A stretch of 62,827 nucleotides of DNA from assembly GCA_011192155.1 (NCBI GenBank), contig DUEK01000006.1:1-62827 (forward strand), written 5' to 3'. Position 1 is the first letter of the stretch. Every line of letters starts with the position of its first letter. This stretch comes from Thermoflexia bacterium (GTDB lineage: Bacteria; Chloroflexota; Anaerolineae; B4-G1). A program made the translations under genes and the position numbers. The notes under the pieces were generated by a model. It searched no databases, was not told the DNA's origin, and saw nothing but the letters and a program-made list of their open reading frames with translations. Positions 1-8,262 of this stretch are shown piece by piece.

Positions 1-694
1 CCAGCAGCCACAGTCCCAGGCGGGTGAGTATCTCGCGGCGCGGCGCGCTCTTGCGAGCCAGGGCCAGTCCGGCGCAGCCCAGCACCCAAAGCCCCTGCCA
101 CAGAACGAGCAGTCCCAGGTAGTAGTGCGCGCCCAGGGCGGCGGTCGTACTCAGCACATAGACCGTCCACCAACCGAGTCTCGCAACTAGACCTCCGAGG
201 TCTGGGAGACCGAGGTCCAAGTACCCCAGTTTCCGCCCCCAGGCATAGGTAGAAAGTAGCGCACAGGCCAGAGCAAAAGCATAACCCTTGGTTTCGCGGC
301 TATAGTGAACCTGCATAGGAGACAGGGCGACGAAAAGCGTGGCTATGAGAGCGGTTTTCCTGCTCGTCAGCCAACACCCAATTGCCCAGGTGAGGGCGAC
401 TGCGCTCGTTCCCAGGAACACCGAAAAGAGGCGTAGGGTAAAGGCGGAACTGCCGATCAACTCTTTCCATCCGCCCATAGCGAGGCGGTAGACCAATGGA
501 TTGGCGTCGTGGGTGATGCGCGTCTCTTCTAGCAGGGCGGCCGGGGTTTGGTGAGCAAAGTAGACGTTGAGACCCTCGTCCCACCACAAAGGGTGGCGAT
601 CCAGCCAAAACACCCGCGCGGCAAAGGCCGCCAGTAGAATAATCACCAGCGCTATGGCCCACTTTATGCTATCGCGCTTCAACGCCGCGTCCAA
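1..694 (-). CDS. Membrane glycosyltransferase, GT39/PMT_2-like (partial)
   Basis: The reading frame opens at TTG 694, 7-8 bases after an AGGAGAAGG ribosome site, and runs off the window edge after about 231 codons, so the C-terminus is missing. The N-terminus has a membrane helix (about residues 11-30) followed by WWDEG at 37-41, the acidic motif on the first periplasmic loop of dolichyl/polyprenyl-phosphate-sugar glycosyltransferases. More hydrophobic helices follow, with SPMQVHYSRETKGYA at roughly residue 130, also typical of the family. It probably moves a sugar from a lipid carrier outside the membrane. The acceptor is unknown. An AGACCTCCGAGGTCT palindrome (about 188-202) lies in frame inside the gene. 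Confidence 0.75.
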   Translation of the reverse strand, partial: MDAALKRDSIKWAIALVIILLAAFAARVFWLDRHPLWWDEGLNVYFAHQTPAALLEETRITHDANPLVYRLAMGGWKELIGSSAFTLRLFSVFLGTSAVALTWAIGCWLTSRKTALIATLFVALSPMQVHYSRETKGYAFALACALLSTYAWGRKLGYLDLGLPDLGGLVARLGWWTVYVLSTTAALGAHYYLGLLVLWQGLWVLGCAGLALARKSAPRREILTRLGLWLL

Positions 695-761
695 TGCCTG
701 CCTTCTCCTGATTGACGTTTTCCCAGTCAGAGTAGTTCAGATATATTCACACGCTTCGCGC

Positions 762-789
762 ATTATAACATACCGCTACAACGGGTCAA
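762..789 (-). promoter_or_regulatory. Sigma-70-type promoter for the membrane glycosyltransferase
   Basis: On the minus strand TTGACC (789-784) is followed after 16 bases by TATAAT (767-762), a near-consensus core promoter reading toward the TTG start at 694. The -35 box overlaps the surE stop codon, so the glycosyltransferase is probably transcribed separately from surE. Confidence 0.6.
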
Positions 790-1652
790 CGCGCCGCCGG
801 GCCGCACAACAGCGACTCTAGCTCCTCAAAGTCAGCTCTGGAGGTCAGGTCCAAGCTCAAGGGCGCGACGGAGACGGCGCGCTCTACTCTCATAGCGTAG
901 AGGTCGGAATCAGGCTCGGCGCGCTCGGGGTGGGCCGTCGGTTCATAGTCAATCGGCGTCGGCTCTGCGAGATTGGCCCGGCGTTGCGGGATGGGGTTAA
1001 AGCCAGCGTAGCGCGAGACGCGGGTCAGCCGCCAGGGAGTATCCGGCGTGGCGTCATCGGGCACGTCTATTTTGAGCGCGTCTACGTCAAAGGGAAGCGT
1101 CGTCTGCAACATCATCCGGGCAAAGAGGCGGGTAAAGTGGATGGCGGCGGCAAAGTCCACGTCGTCGCTGTGATTTGTGTGGTTCTCCTTGGGGGTCTGG
1201 AGAGAGATGGCCATAGAAGGAACACCGCTGACTGCCCCTTGCAGCGCCGCGCCGACGGTGCCAGAGATGGTGACGTCGCTCCCCAAGTTCTCGCCAAAGT
1301 TGATGCCAGATATGAGAAGCGCGGGTTGGCGGGGGGCCAGTTCGAGCAGGCCGTGCAGCACGGTTAGGGCCGGCGATGCGTCCACCTGGTAGGCTGTGAT
1401 CGAACGTCCGTCCACCTCCAGCGGGTAGCGCGCGATGCGCCCCTCAGGGCCGGGCGGCATACTGCGTCCCGCGCCTGACCACTGCCGGTCGGGGGCGACG
1501 ACAAGGGGGGTGCCCAGGGGCAAGACAGCTCGCACTGTGGCCCACAGTCCCGGCGATGTGATGCCATCGTCGTTGGTGACCAAGATCAAGGGAGGTTTTG
1601 TATTATGTATAGACACGGGCGCAATGATAGCAGGAAAGGGTGTTTTGGACAA
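786..1652 (-). CDS. surE: 5'/3'-nucleotidase SurE
   Basis: SurE is a metal-dependent phosphatase that dephosphorylates nucleoside monophosphates. The hallmark LVTNDDGI (Asp-Asp metal ligands) is at residues 24-31, VVAPDRQWSGAGRS at about 51-64, and a SGINFGENLG segment follows, all SurE signatures. At 288 residues it is a little longer than the usual 250. The start is uncertain: TTG 1652 gives the longest form, GTG 1616 gives 276 residues, and neither has a clear Shine-Dalgarno site. A TATAAC box lies 11 bases before TTG 1652, so the mRNA may have almost no leader. Confidence 0.9.
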   Translation of the reverse strand: MSKTPFPAIIAPVSIHNTKPPLILVTNDDGITSPGLWATVRAVLPLGTPLVVAPDRQWSGAGRSMPPGPEGRIARYPLEVDGRSITAYQVDASPALTVLHGLLELAPRQPALLISGINFGENLGSDVTISGTVGAALQGAVSGVPSMAISLQTPKENHTNHSDDVDFAAAIHFTRLFARMMLQTTLPFDVDALKIDVPDDATPDTPWRLTRVSRYAGFNPIPQRRANLAEPTPIDYEPTAHPERAEPDSDLYAMRVERAVSVAPLSLDLTSRADFEELESLLCGPAAR

Positions 1653-1740
1653 GCGGCTATTGTGTTATAAGGCCGCATTCTCTAGGTTGCACACACCATC
1701 GCTCAACGAGTCGGCTTGATATGCCCATCCCGAATATAAT

Positions 1741-1780
1741 CCTGTCAGGATCTTGGTTTCCTGACAGGTCATGGTATACT
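1741..1780 (+). promoter_or_regulatory. Promoter with overlapping palindrome
   Basis: CCTGTCAGGA (1741-1750) and TCCTGACAGG (1759-1768) form a perfect 10-bp inverted repeat with an 8-base spacer. A possible -35 TTGGTT (1753-1758) and -10 TATACT (1775-1780), 16 bases apart, overlap it and point to the exported-protein gene at 1869. It may be an operator, but CCTGTCAGG palindromes could equally be a dispersed repeat. Confidence 0.4.
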
Positions 1781-1868
1781 TGTGGCCCAATGTCGATGCT
1801 CTGTTGAGCTGAAAGTGGGTTCGCGCGTAGCGAGTTGTTGAGGCTTGAGAAATCTATCGGGGTGCAAA

Positions 1869-2729
1869 ATGCCTGCAAAATCTTGTTCTGTTGCGTTACG
1901 ACTGGGCCTGACGTTACTGGTTACTTTTCTCGCTGGCGGCTTGGTGTTGGCGTTCTTTCTCATCAGTGCGCCTACGTCCGCCCGCGCTGGCGTGGCCACG
2001 TCGCCTGCCGATTCCATCGCCATCCGCTCGTCGAATGGCGTCACTACCTACGTCTACTTGCCCCTCGTTTCCAGGTTCGATCCCTGCGCTCCCATCCCCG
2101 GCGAGAGTTACGACGTACTCTCTGTGCCCCCGCCCCCCACCGATCGCCCGGCCGAGGTACACGCCGATTTGAACCTCTCTATGCGCGGCTACGAACTCAC
2201 CAGCGCCTACCTGGGATTGGTGAACGGCGGCGGCACTGACCCCAAAGCGCCCCAGTTGCCCGGTCTCTTTGCCGACGACCGCACCCCGACTTTTAGCAAC
2301 GTCTACCGGGTGCACGATTGGGACTGGGATTGCAATTGTCGAGGAGGACTGATTGCCAGCCCCGAGGTCACCCTGGCCGGGTTCGAGGTATCGCCCGGCG
2401 AGACCATCCACGTACCCGCTTCTGGCTATGACATCGGCGGCTACGAGGTATTGGTGCTGTACGCCAGCGCCGAGCGCATCACGCTCAAATACACCCGCGA
2501 GGATAACGTCGTGTACGGGTACACCATCCACGTGGAGAACGTCTGCGTGGAGCCGAGCCTGCTGACGCTCTACCAATCGTGGAACGACGCGGGGCGGGGC
2601 AGCCTGCCGGCCTTGCAGGCCGGTCAAGCTTTTGGCCGCGCCAGGGACAGCGAGATTCAGGTCGCCATCCGCGACACTGGCACCTTTATGGACCCCCGCA
2701 TACGGGGCGATTGGTGGCAGGGGCGGTGA
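1869..2729 (+). CDS. Exported protein of unknown function with YLPL motif
   Basis: No family was recognised. ATG 1869 is chosen; TTG 1845 would add eight residues. The 286-residue protein begins with a basic stretch and a long hydrophobic segment ending at a likely signal-peptidase site (PTSARA, about residue 40), so it should be exported or anchored. Shortly after comes VYLPLVSRF, a motif shared with three other exported proteins of this window. The mature part is Asp/Pro-rich with a DWDWDCNCRGG cysteine cluster and predicted beta strands. It has its own promoter-like site and is followed by repeat R1. Its role is unknown. Confidence 0.6.
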   Translation: MPAKSCSVALRLGLTLLVTFLAGGLVLAFFLISAPTSARAGVATSPADSIAIRSSNGVTTYVYLPLVSRFDPCAPIPGESYDVLSVPPPPTDRPAEVHADLNLSMRGYELTSAYLGLVNGGGTDPKAPQLPGLFADDRTPTFSNVYRVHDWDWDCNCRGGLIASPEVTLAGFEVSPGETIHVPASGYDIGGYEVLVLYASAERITLKYTREDNVVYGYTIHVENVCVEPSLLTLYQSWNDAGRGSLPALQAGQAFGRARDSEIQVAIRDTGTFMDPRIRGDWWQGR

Positions 2730-2733
2730 GTTG

Positions 2734-2895
2734 GTACCTTGTTAGTAAAACTCTTGCACGTTGAGCAGGGATTTTGGAACACGGAGCTTCACAGAGAAGA
2801 CGCAGAGGAACGCAGAGAAAAACTCGGTGAATCTCTGTGTCCGCAAAGCCTCTGCGGTCTCTGTGTCTCTTTTTGACTCTGGCTTGTCCAGGTTA
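2734..2895 (+). repeat. R1 dispersed palindromic repeat, copy 1
   Basis: About 162 bp, from GGTACCTTGTTAG to the conserved end TGGCTTGTCCAGGTTA. The body is an imperfect palindrome built of CACAGAG/CTCTGTG words (left arm CACAGAGAAGACGCAGAGG, right arm CCTCTGCGGTCTCTGTGTC). Other full copies are at 16421-16701 and 31289-31450. Its 3' end lies five bases before the next gene, so the translation-initiation region of that gene is repeat-derived. Confidence 0.8.
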
Positions 2896-2900
2896 AAGTT

Positions 2901-4157
2901 ATGCTAAACAATCATCTCCACATCGCCATGTTGAGCGTGCACACCTGCCCGCTGGCGACGTTGGGCGGCAAGGAGACGGGCGGGATGAACGTCTATGTGC
3001 GCGACCTCGCCCGTGAGTTGTCCCGGCGCGGCCATCGCGTGGACGTCTATACCCGCTCGCAAGACGCCAGTATACCGCGTATCACCAATGGGTTGGGGCA
3101 GGGAGCGCGCGTGATCCACCTGCCCGCCGGCCCCGAGCATCCCTACGCCAAACACCTGATCTATGACCACCTGCCAGAATTCGTGGACGGCGTGCTGGCC
3201 CAGGCGGAGGCGGATTCCATCCAGTACGACGTGTTGCACAGCCACTATTGGCTCTCTGGCGCAGCGGCGCGCGAGTTGCGCCAGCGTTGGGGCGCGCCCA
3301 TCGTCCACATGTTCCACACGCTGGGCAAGATGAAGAACGCCGTGGCGCAGCGGCCCGAGGAGCGAGAGACGACGCGACGTATTGAGATGGAGACGGAGAT
3401 CGCGCGTTTTGCCGATGCGCTGGTTGCCGCCACGCCCGTCGAGGAGGAGCAGTTGGTGCGCGCCTACTCTGCCGATCCGGCCTCCATCCGCGTCATCTCG
3501 CCGGGGGTGGATACGGAGCGTTTCCATCCCATCCCTGCCGCCCACGCCAAGGAGCGCATCGCGCTGTGCCCGGATTGCCGCATCATTCTTTTCGTGGGGC
3601 GCATCGAGCCGCTCAAGGGAATTGATAACCTGCTGCGGGCCATCGCCCAGGTGATTGACAGACGTCCCGAGCTGCGCGAGGGGCTGATCGTGCCCATCAT
3701 CGGCGGCGACCCCGACCGCGTCCGCGAGGACGACGAGATGGTGCGGCTGCGGGAATTGCGGGAGTCGCTGGGCATCGCTGACGTGGTCACCTTCCTGGGG
3801 GCCAAAGATCAGGACACGCTCCAGTATTACTACTCGGCGGCGGATGTGGTAGTGATGCCTTCTGATTACGAGAGCTTTGGCATGGTGGCGCTAGAGGCGA
3901 TGGCGTGCGGCGCGCCCGTGATCGCCTCCGACGTGGGCGGGCTATCCTTCCTGGTGCAGCACGCGCGCACCGGCTATCGCGTCCCCGCCCGCGACCCCCA
4001 AGCGCTGGCGGCCAGGATCACGCGCCTGCTGACCGACGAGGGGCTGCGGCGGCGCATCGGTCAGCGGGCCACGTGCTGGGCCGAGGCCTATGGTTGGCCC
4101 AGCATCGCCGACCGCATTGAGGGGGTGTACGAGGAATTAACAATTAAGAGTGGGTAG
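2901..4157 (+). CDS. GT4-family glycosyltransferase, MshA/sucrose-synthase-like
   Basis: A 418-residue GT-B retaining glycosyltransferase. The N-terminal half has GGKETGGMNVYVRDLA, the glycine-rich donor/acceptor loop of MshA and sucrose-phosphate-synthase-like enzymes, then HSHYWLSG. The C-terminal half has ILFVGRIEPLKGI and the EX7E signature ESFGMVALEAMACG. It should act in the cytoplasm with a nucleotide-sugar donor, perhaps UDP-glucose made by the GalU in this window. The acceptor cannot be read from sequence. The start is ATG 2901 without a good ribosome site; ATG 2931 is an alternative. It stands alone, with a hairpin downstream. Confidence 0.85.
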   Translation: MLNNHLHIAMLSVHTCPLATLGGKETGGMNVYVRDLARELSRRGHRVDVYTRSQDASIPRITNGLGQGARVIHLPAGPEHPYAKHLIYDHLPEFVDGVLAQAEADSIQYDVLHSHYWLSGAAARELRQRWGAPIVHMFHTLGKMKNAVAQRPEERETTRRIEMETEIARFADALVAATPVEEEQLVRAYSADPASIRVISPGVDTERFHPIPAAHAKERIALCPDCRIILFVGRIEPLKGIDNLLRAIAQVIDRRPELREGLIVPIIGGDPDRVREDDEMVRLRELRESLGIADVVTFLGAKDQDTLQYYYSAADVVVMPSDYESFGMVALEAMACGAPVIASDVGGLSFLVQHARTGYRVPARDPQALAARITRLLTDEGLRRRIGQRATCWAEAYGWPSIADRIEGVYEELTIKSG

Positions 4158-4199
4158 ATGTATCGTCGGTATCCTTATAAACTGTGGTTGGGTAGACGA

Positions 4200-4230
4200 G
4201 AAACCAGGTTTTTCAGAAAAAACCTGGTTC
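4200..4230. terminator. Bidirectional hairpin between convergent genes
   Basis: GAAACCAGGTTTTT (4200-4213) and AAAAAACCTGGTTC (4217-4230) are complementary with a three-base loop. It lies between two convergent genes and carries U/A tracts on both sides, so it can terminate both. A related AGAAACCAGG/CCTGGTTTCT pair flanks 58664-58758, so it may also be a dispersed repeat. Confidence 0.55.
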
Positions 4231-4253
4231 TTTCCCCGGCTTTTTGAAATAGG

Positions 4254-5462
4254 CTACGTCAGGGTGTGGAATGTAGGCTTAGCGCGTCGCGCCTCAAAAG
4301 TCGCGCAGCAGCAGCGGCAGGTAGATGCTCTTCCAGTTGACGTAGACTTTTGTCGAGCAGGTGTGGCTGGCCCAGTACCCTCGGGGCTGTCCGGCGGGGA
4401 GGTATCATCGTTGCATGCGTCGCCAGAATCGCGCGTCTGGATGACGATGCGGTCCACGTCAAACCCGGCCCCGCCAGCCCACAGGTTGAGCGTGTGGGTT
4501 CCTGTTACGAGGTCGTCAACCCGGCCCAGGCAGCGCCAGTCCCACGCGCTCTCCGAAGCGCCGTCGTAATAGGCGCCCGTGGGAAAGTTGCCCTCCTCCC
4601 CATACGGGATCTCATCCATACCCCAAAAGATGTGTTGGTCGGCGCTGTAGGTACCGCCCTGACCCCGAATCCATACGTAGTAATCGTCGTGGTCGCCGCC
4701 CTCGTCGCCACTGGGGGCGTAAAAGTCATAATCGGCCCGTGGGGCGGGAAAAGGGCCGCCCGCCGGCAGGTCGCGCCGGCAGTATTCGCCGTCTGTGAGG
4801 TCGTCCCACGTGCAGGCCACGCCCAGGCCCTCGCTGTATTGGTAGTTTTGGTAGGGGTGATGCGAGAGGTAAGCGCCGCGTATGGACCCGGGGTCTCGAT
4901 AATAGGCGCTTTTGCCGTTATGCTGAATGACCCAGAAGGTGTAATAGGGCGTGTTACCCCAGGTATGATAATCGGCGCTGAGCCGCGAGTACTCTTCAGC
5001 CTCGATGACGATATAGTACCTGTCCGAGTACGAGCGATTGTGCCAGTTGCAGTTATTGTACTCGTAGGAGGAGTTATAGTACTGGTAACTCCCGCAGTCG
5101 TAGCCGCTGGAGGAATCCCAGCCGGCACAGTGATCGGCGGACGCAATCGTGCTATAGGACCAGTGCAGGGGATAGAGAGCGCCGCTGGGGTACAGCGTGC
5201 CGCTGATCGGCTCCCAGCAGCCGTAGCAGAGCGTGTCGAATTCCATCGAGCCAGACTTGTCGTAGACGAGGACGGTGTCAACGGGGCTGATGGTCGTCGA
5301 GGCGGCGACCGCGGCTACGCGCGCTGCCGGCTCCTCCTGCGGTTCAGACGCCGTTGCCTGGGTCAGGCCGAGGCGCAGGGCGGCCAGGGCCAGGGCGCCG
5401 GCGGAGACAGAGACGACGGCTTTCAGATGCCGTTCTTTCTGGCCTGGGATTATCTTGCTCAT
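4254..5462 (-). CDS. Exported VWA-like protein, C-terminus frameshifted
   Basis: A signal peptide (about residues 1-40, basic start then an Ala/Leu-rich core ending near ATAS) is followed by VDTVLVYDKSGSMEF, the DxSxS metal-site motif that opens a von Willebrand A domain. Then comes a Tyr/Cys-rich region and YIVIEAEEYSRL, typical of carbohydrate-binding or VWA-associated insertions. The complete VWA fold is not obvious. The last 40-odd residues as read are Cys/Arg-rich nonsense. Restoring one base in the GGGG run at 4383-4386 gives an end in SIYLPLLLRDF with a stop at 4294 (389 residues), matching the YLPL motif of neighbouring exported proteins. The function is probably surface adhesion or binding, by inference. 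Confidence 0.65.
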   Translation of the reverse strand: MSKIIPGQKERHLKAVVSVSAGALALAALRLGLTQATASEPQEEPAARVAAVAASTTISPVDTVLVYDKSGSMEFDTLCYGCWEPISGTLYPSGALYPLHWSYSTIASADHCAGWDSSSGYDCGSYQYYNSSYEYNNCNWHNRSYSDRYYIVIEAEEYSRLSADYHTWGNTPYYTFWVIQHNGKSAYYRDPGSIRGAYLSHHPYQNYQYSEGLGVACTWDDLTDGEYCRRDLPAGGPFPAPRADYDFYAPSGDEGGDHDDYYVWIRGQGGTYSADQHIFWGMDEIPYGEEGNFPTGAYYDGASESAWDWRCLGRVDDLVTGTHTLNLWAGGAGFDVDRIVIQTRDSGDACNDDTSPPDSPEGTGPATPARQKSTSTGRASTCRCCCATFEARRAKPTFHTLT

Positions 5463-5532
5463 CGTTCACCACCACCCGTTTACTCAGCGCGCCAAGATGC
5501 GGTGTGAAATCCTCAAAATCAAGCCGTTATCC

Positions 5533-5679
5533 CCTGGCGATTACCCACATGTCAGAACACGAGGCAGTGACGGTGTTTTCTTTGAACCGCAAAGAGCGCG
5601 AAGGACGCAAAGAAACCCCCTTTTTGATTCTCTTTGCACTCTTTGCGTGCTTTGCGGTAAGATGTGGGTAATCACCAGG
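5533..5679. repeat. Palindromic repeat element, 147 bp
   Basis: The ends CCTGGCGATTACCCACAT (5533-5550) and ATGTGGGTAATCACCAGG (5662-5679) are inverted copies with one mismatch. Inside are arms of CGCAAAGAGCGCGAAGG type against CTTTGCGTGCTTTGCGG, so the whole can fold into one long hairpin. It lies between the VWA-like gene and the broken pentapeptide gene and codes for nothing recognisable. Confidence 0.7.
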
Positions 5680-5686
5680 TCATCCC

Positions 5687-6241
5687 TCAATCTTCCAACA
5701 GTGCTCTGGTAAAGTAATGGACCAATCCCTGAGGCCACCTCGTCCGCTCGTTGTACTTGACCCCGTCCAGATCGGCCTTGTCCAGATCGGCCTCGCGCAG
5801 GTCTACTCCGCGCAGGTCAGTCCCGCGCAGATCGACCTCGCTCAGATTGGTCCTGTATAGATCGGCGCCGCGCATATCAGCCTTGCGCAGATAGGCGTTA
5901 AAGAGAAAGGCTCTGTTCAGGTCAGCCCCGCGCAGGTCGGTCTCGTGCAGCCGGCTCCGCTCAAGTCGGCCCCGCTCAGATCAGCTTTACTCAGGTCAGC
6001 TTTACTCAAGACAGCTCCCTGGCTCAGCTTGTCGCCACGTAGATCGGCCTCACGCAGGTCGGCGCCGAATAGGTTGGCCTTTGTTCAGGTTGGCTTCGCT
6101 CAGATTGGCTCCGCGCAGGTCGGCCTTGAACAGGAATATCTTGCTCAGATTGGCCCCGCACAGGTCGGCCCCCTGCAAGTCGGCTTGGCCAAAGTCTCGC
6201 TTCCCATTTTGATACTGTGCGATAAGTGTTTGTCCCTTCAT
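5687..6241 (-). pseudogene. Pentapeptide-repeat protein with two frameshifts
   Basis: Reading from ATG 6241 gives A(D/N)LxG-type pentapeptides (GADLCGANLSKIFLFKADL), but the frame is lost near 6079-6082 and regained near 5950. Comparison with the intact neighbour shows the causes: an extra T in a TTT run (GGCCTTTGTT here, GGCCTTGTT there) and a missing G (TGCAGCCGG here, TACAGGCCGG there). With both corrected the product is about 184 residues, starting MKGQTLIAQYQNGKRDFG and ending HYFTRALLED. It is a shorter paralog of the N-terminal third of the next gene. Either it decayed after duplication or the two homopolymer indels are sequencing errors. Confidence 0.75.
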
Positions 6242-6371
6242 GTGATTGCTCCATGCTTGTCATTAGGTTGCGAGCTTTTCCGTGGCTCTCAATTTTCTTC
6301 TGGCCCTGGCTCATGATTCACGTTTGGTAACTACTATTCAGTCTCAGTAGATCCAAAATGTTACGACAACA

Positions 6372-6518
6372 AGACCTCGGAGGTCTCTCGAGAGCGCCTT
6401 GTCTGGGCTGTTACACAGAGTTTCACAGAGCATTTCACAGAGGAACGCGGAGAAAAAGTGTTCTTGTTGTATTCTCCGTGAGTCTCTGTGCCTTCTCAGT
6501 GGCTCTCTGTGTCCAAAC
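6372..6518. repeat. CACAGAG/CTCTGTG palindromic repeat
   Basis: The stretch 6242-6495 has no gene. It holds a perfect palindrome AGACCTCGGAGGTCT (6372-6386, cousin of the one at about 188) and, from 6411, an imperfect inverted repeat: ACACAGAGTTTCACAGAG on the left and CTCAGTGGCTCTCTGTGTC on the right, related in composition to R1. The right arm overlaps the last codons of the pentapeptide gene ending at 6496, so that C-terminus is repeat-derived. Confidence 0.6.
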
Positions 6519-8229
6519 CAGAGTAGCCTGAACAGTTATCACGTCTGCTGTTTTCTGCAACGCGTAACGTTGCGCTCCTGGGAAGCCGGGCCTGGACGAG
6601 GCGACTGAGGGCGCGCAGCAATCTTTTATTCAACTTGAAAAACAGCCTTTTCAGACCATGTTTACTCAGATCAGGCCCGATTATTTGATTCTCTTTTGAC
6701 TCTTTGTCCGGCATAATAGCACCATTCAGGTCGGCGCCCCACAGTTTGGCTCTGTTCAGGCTGGCCCCGCTCAAGTTGGCCCCGCTCAAGTTGGCCCATC
6801 TCAGGTTGCTTCCGCTCAACTCCGCTCCGCTCAGATCGGCCCCGTTCAGATTGGCCCCTCTCAGATTGGCCCGGCTCAGGTTAGCCCTTTCCAGGTCGGC
6901 CCCGCCCAGGTTGGCTTGGCGCAGGTCTGCCCCGCTCAGGTCACGGGCCGGCGCCCCGTGGGCGGCGATCTCCCAGACCAGGCGGTAGCGCTCGTCGAGC
7001 TGTGTGGTTTCATCCAGTACAGCGCCTACCAGGTAGGCGGAGCTTTGATTGGCTCTGCGCAGGTCGGCCCCGCGCAAGTTGGCCCCTTCCAGGTCGGCCC
7101 CTGCCAGGTTGGCCTCGCGCAGGTTGGCTCCTTCCAGGTTGGCCCCGAACAAGCAGGTATTTTTCAGGCCGGCCCCATTCAAGTTGGCCCCTTCCAGGTT
7201 GGCTCCTGCCAGGTTGGTTCCTTGCAGGTTGGCTCCGCTCAGGTTGGCCCTTTCCAGGTCGGCTCCTGTCAGGTTGGCTCTGCGCAGGTCAACCCCGCTC
7301 AGATCGCGGGCCGGCGCGCCGTGGGTGATGATCTCCCAGGCCAAGCGGTAGCGCTCGTTGAGCTGTGTGACCTCGTCCAATATGGCTCCCGCCAGGTAAG
7401 TGTTGTTTAGGCTGGCTCTGCGCAGGTCGGCCCCACTCAGATTGACCCCTCCCAGGTCGGCCCCGTCCAGGCTGGCTTGACGCAGGTTGGCTCCGCGCAG
7501 GTCGGCCCCGCGCAGGTTTGCTTTTTTCAAATTGGCCCCGCGCAGGTCAGCCTCGCGCAGGTCAACTCCACTCAGATTACGGGCCGGCGACCCGTGGGTG
7601 ATGGCCTCCAAGACGAGGCGGTAGCGCTCATCAAGCTGTGCGGCCTCGTCCAATATGGCCCCTCCCAGGTAAGCGGAGCTTAGGTTGACCTTGCGCAGAT
7701 CGGCCCCGCGCAGGTTGGCCCCTCCCAAATCGGCCCCGCGCAGGTCGGCCCTGCGCAGGTTGGCCCCGCGCAGGTTGGCCCCGCTCAGGCTGGTTCCGCG
7801 CAGGTTGGCCCCGCGCAGGATGGCCTCGCTCAGGTTGACCTTGTATAGATCGGCTCCACGCAGGTCAGCCTTGCGCATATAGACGTTGAAAAGAAAGGTC
7901 CTGTTCAGGTCGGTCCCACGCAGGTCGGTCTCGTACAGGCCGGCCCCGCTCAAGTCGGCCCCGCTCAAGTCGGCCTTGCTCAAGTCGGCTCTGCTGAGGA
8001 CAGCCCCCTGACGCAGTTTGACGCCGCGCAGGTCGGCCTGGCGCAGGTCGGTCTCGAACAGGTTGGCCTTGTTCAGGTTGGCTTGGCTCAGGTCGGCCCC
8101 GCGCAGGCTGGCCTTGAATAGGAATATCTTGTTCAGGTCGGTCCCGCGCAGATCAACTCCGCGCAGGTCAGACTTGGAAAAGTCGTGTTCCCCGGCCTGA
8201 TATCGCCTGATAAGCTCTTGTTCATCCAT
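6496..8229 (-). CDS. Pentapeptide-repeat protein, 577 residues
   Basis: The protein is almost entirely A(D/N)LxG pentapeptides, which fold as a right-handed quadrilateral beta helix. It has a superstructure: blocks of repeats are separated by three copies of a linker of the form LDE-TQLDERYRLVWEI-THGAPARDLSG (near residues 193, 293 and 413). The first 20 residues (MDEQELIRRYQAGEHDFSKS) form a small cap shared with the broken paralog downstream. The last 50 residues are basic, unlike the helix, and partly encoded by a dispersed repeat. ATG 8229 follows a GGAG site. The biochemical role of such proteins is mostly unknown; some mimic DNA and bind gyrase, and nothing here shows that. Confidence 0.85.
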   Translation of the reverse strand: MDEQELIRRYQAGEHDFSKSDLRGVDLRGTDLNKIFLFKASLRGADLSQANLNKANLFETDLRQADLRGVKLRQGAVLSRADLSKADLSGADLSGAGLYETDLRGTDLNRTFLFNVYMRKADLRGADLYKVNLSEAILRGANLRGTSLSGANLRGANLRRADLRGADLGGANLRGADLRKVNLSSAYLGGAILDEAAQLDERYRLVLEAITHGSPARNLSGVDLREADLRGANLKKANLRGADLRGANLRQASLDGADLGGVNLSGADLRRASLNNTYLAGAILDEVTQLNERYRLAWEIITHGAPARDLSGVDLRRANLTGADLERANLSGANLQGTNLAGANLEGANLNGAGLKNTCLFGANLEGANLREANLAGADLEGANLRGADLRRANQSSAYLVGAVLDETTQLDERYRLVWEIAAHGAPARDLSGADLRQANLGGADLERANLSRANLRGANLNGADLSGAELSGSNLRWANLSGANLSGASLNRAKLWGADLNGAIMPDKESKENQIIGPDLSKHGLKRLFFKLNKRLLRALSRLVQARLPRSATLRVAENSRRDNCSGYSGLDTESH

Positions 8230-8262
8230 TTATTGCTCCGTCCTTGTCACTTTTCCTAATTT

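Noticed and set aside
2734-2895. LCALC/LCVLRALCG-type peptides encoded by R1-like repeats as small genes
   Set aside because: The peptides simply translate CTCTGTG/CTTTGCG words on either strand, with no start signals of their own.
4350-5507. 385-codon plus-strand frame opposite the VWA-like gene
   Set aside because: It is antisense, has no ribosome site and a Val/Ala/Gly-rich meaningless product, whereas the minus strand has a signal peptide and DxSxS motif.
6700-8200. Dense near-periodic repeats that could suggest a CRISPR or satellite array
   Set aside because: The 15-base period is the DNA of A(D/N)LxG pentapeptides on the minus strand; there are no constant repeats with unique spacers.
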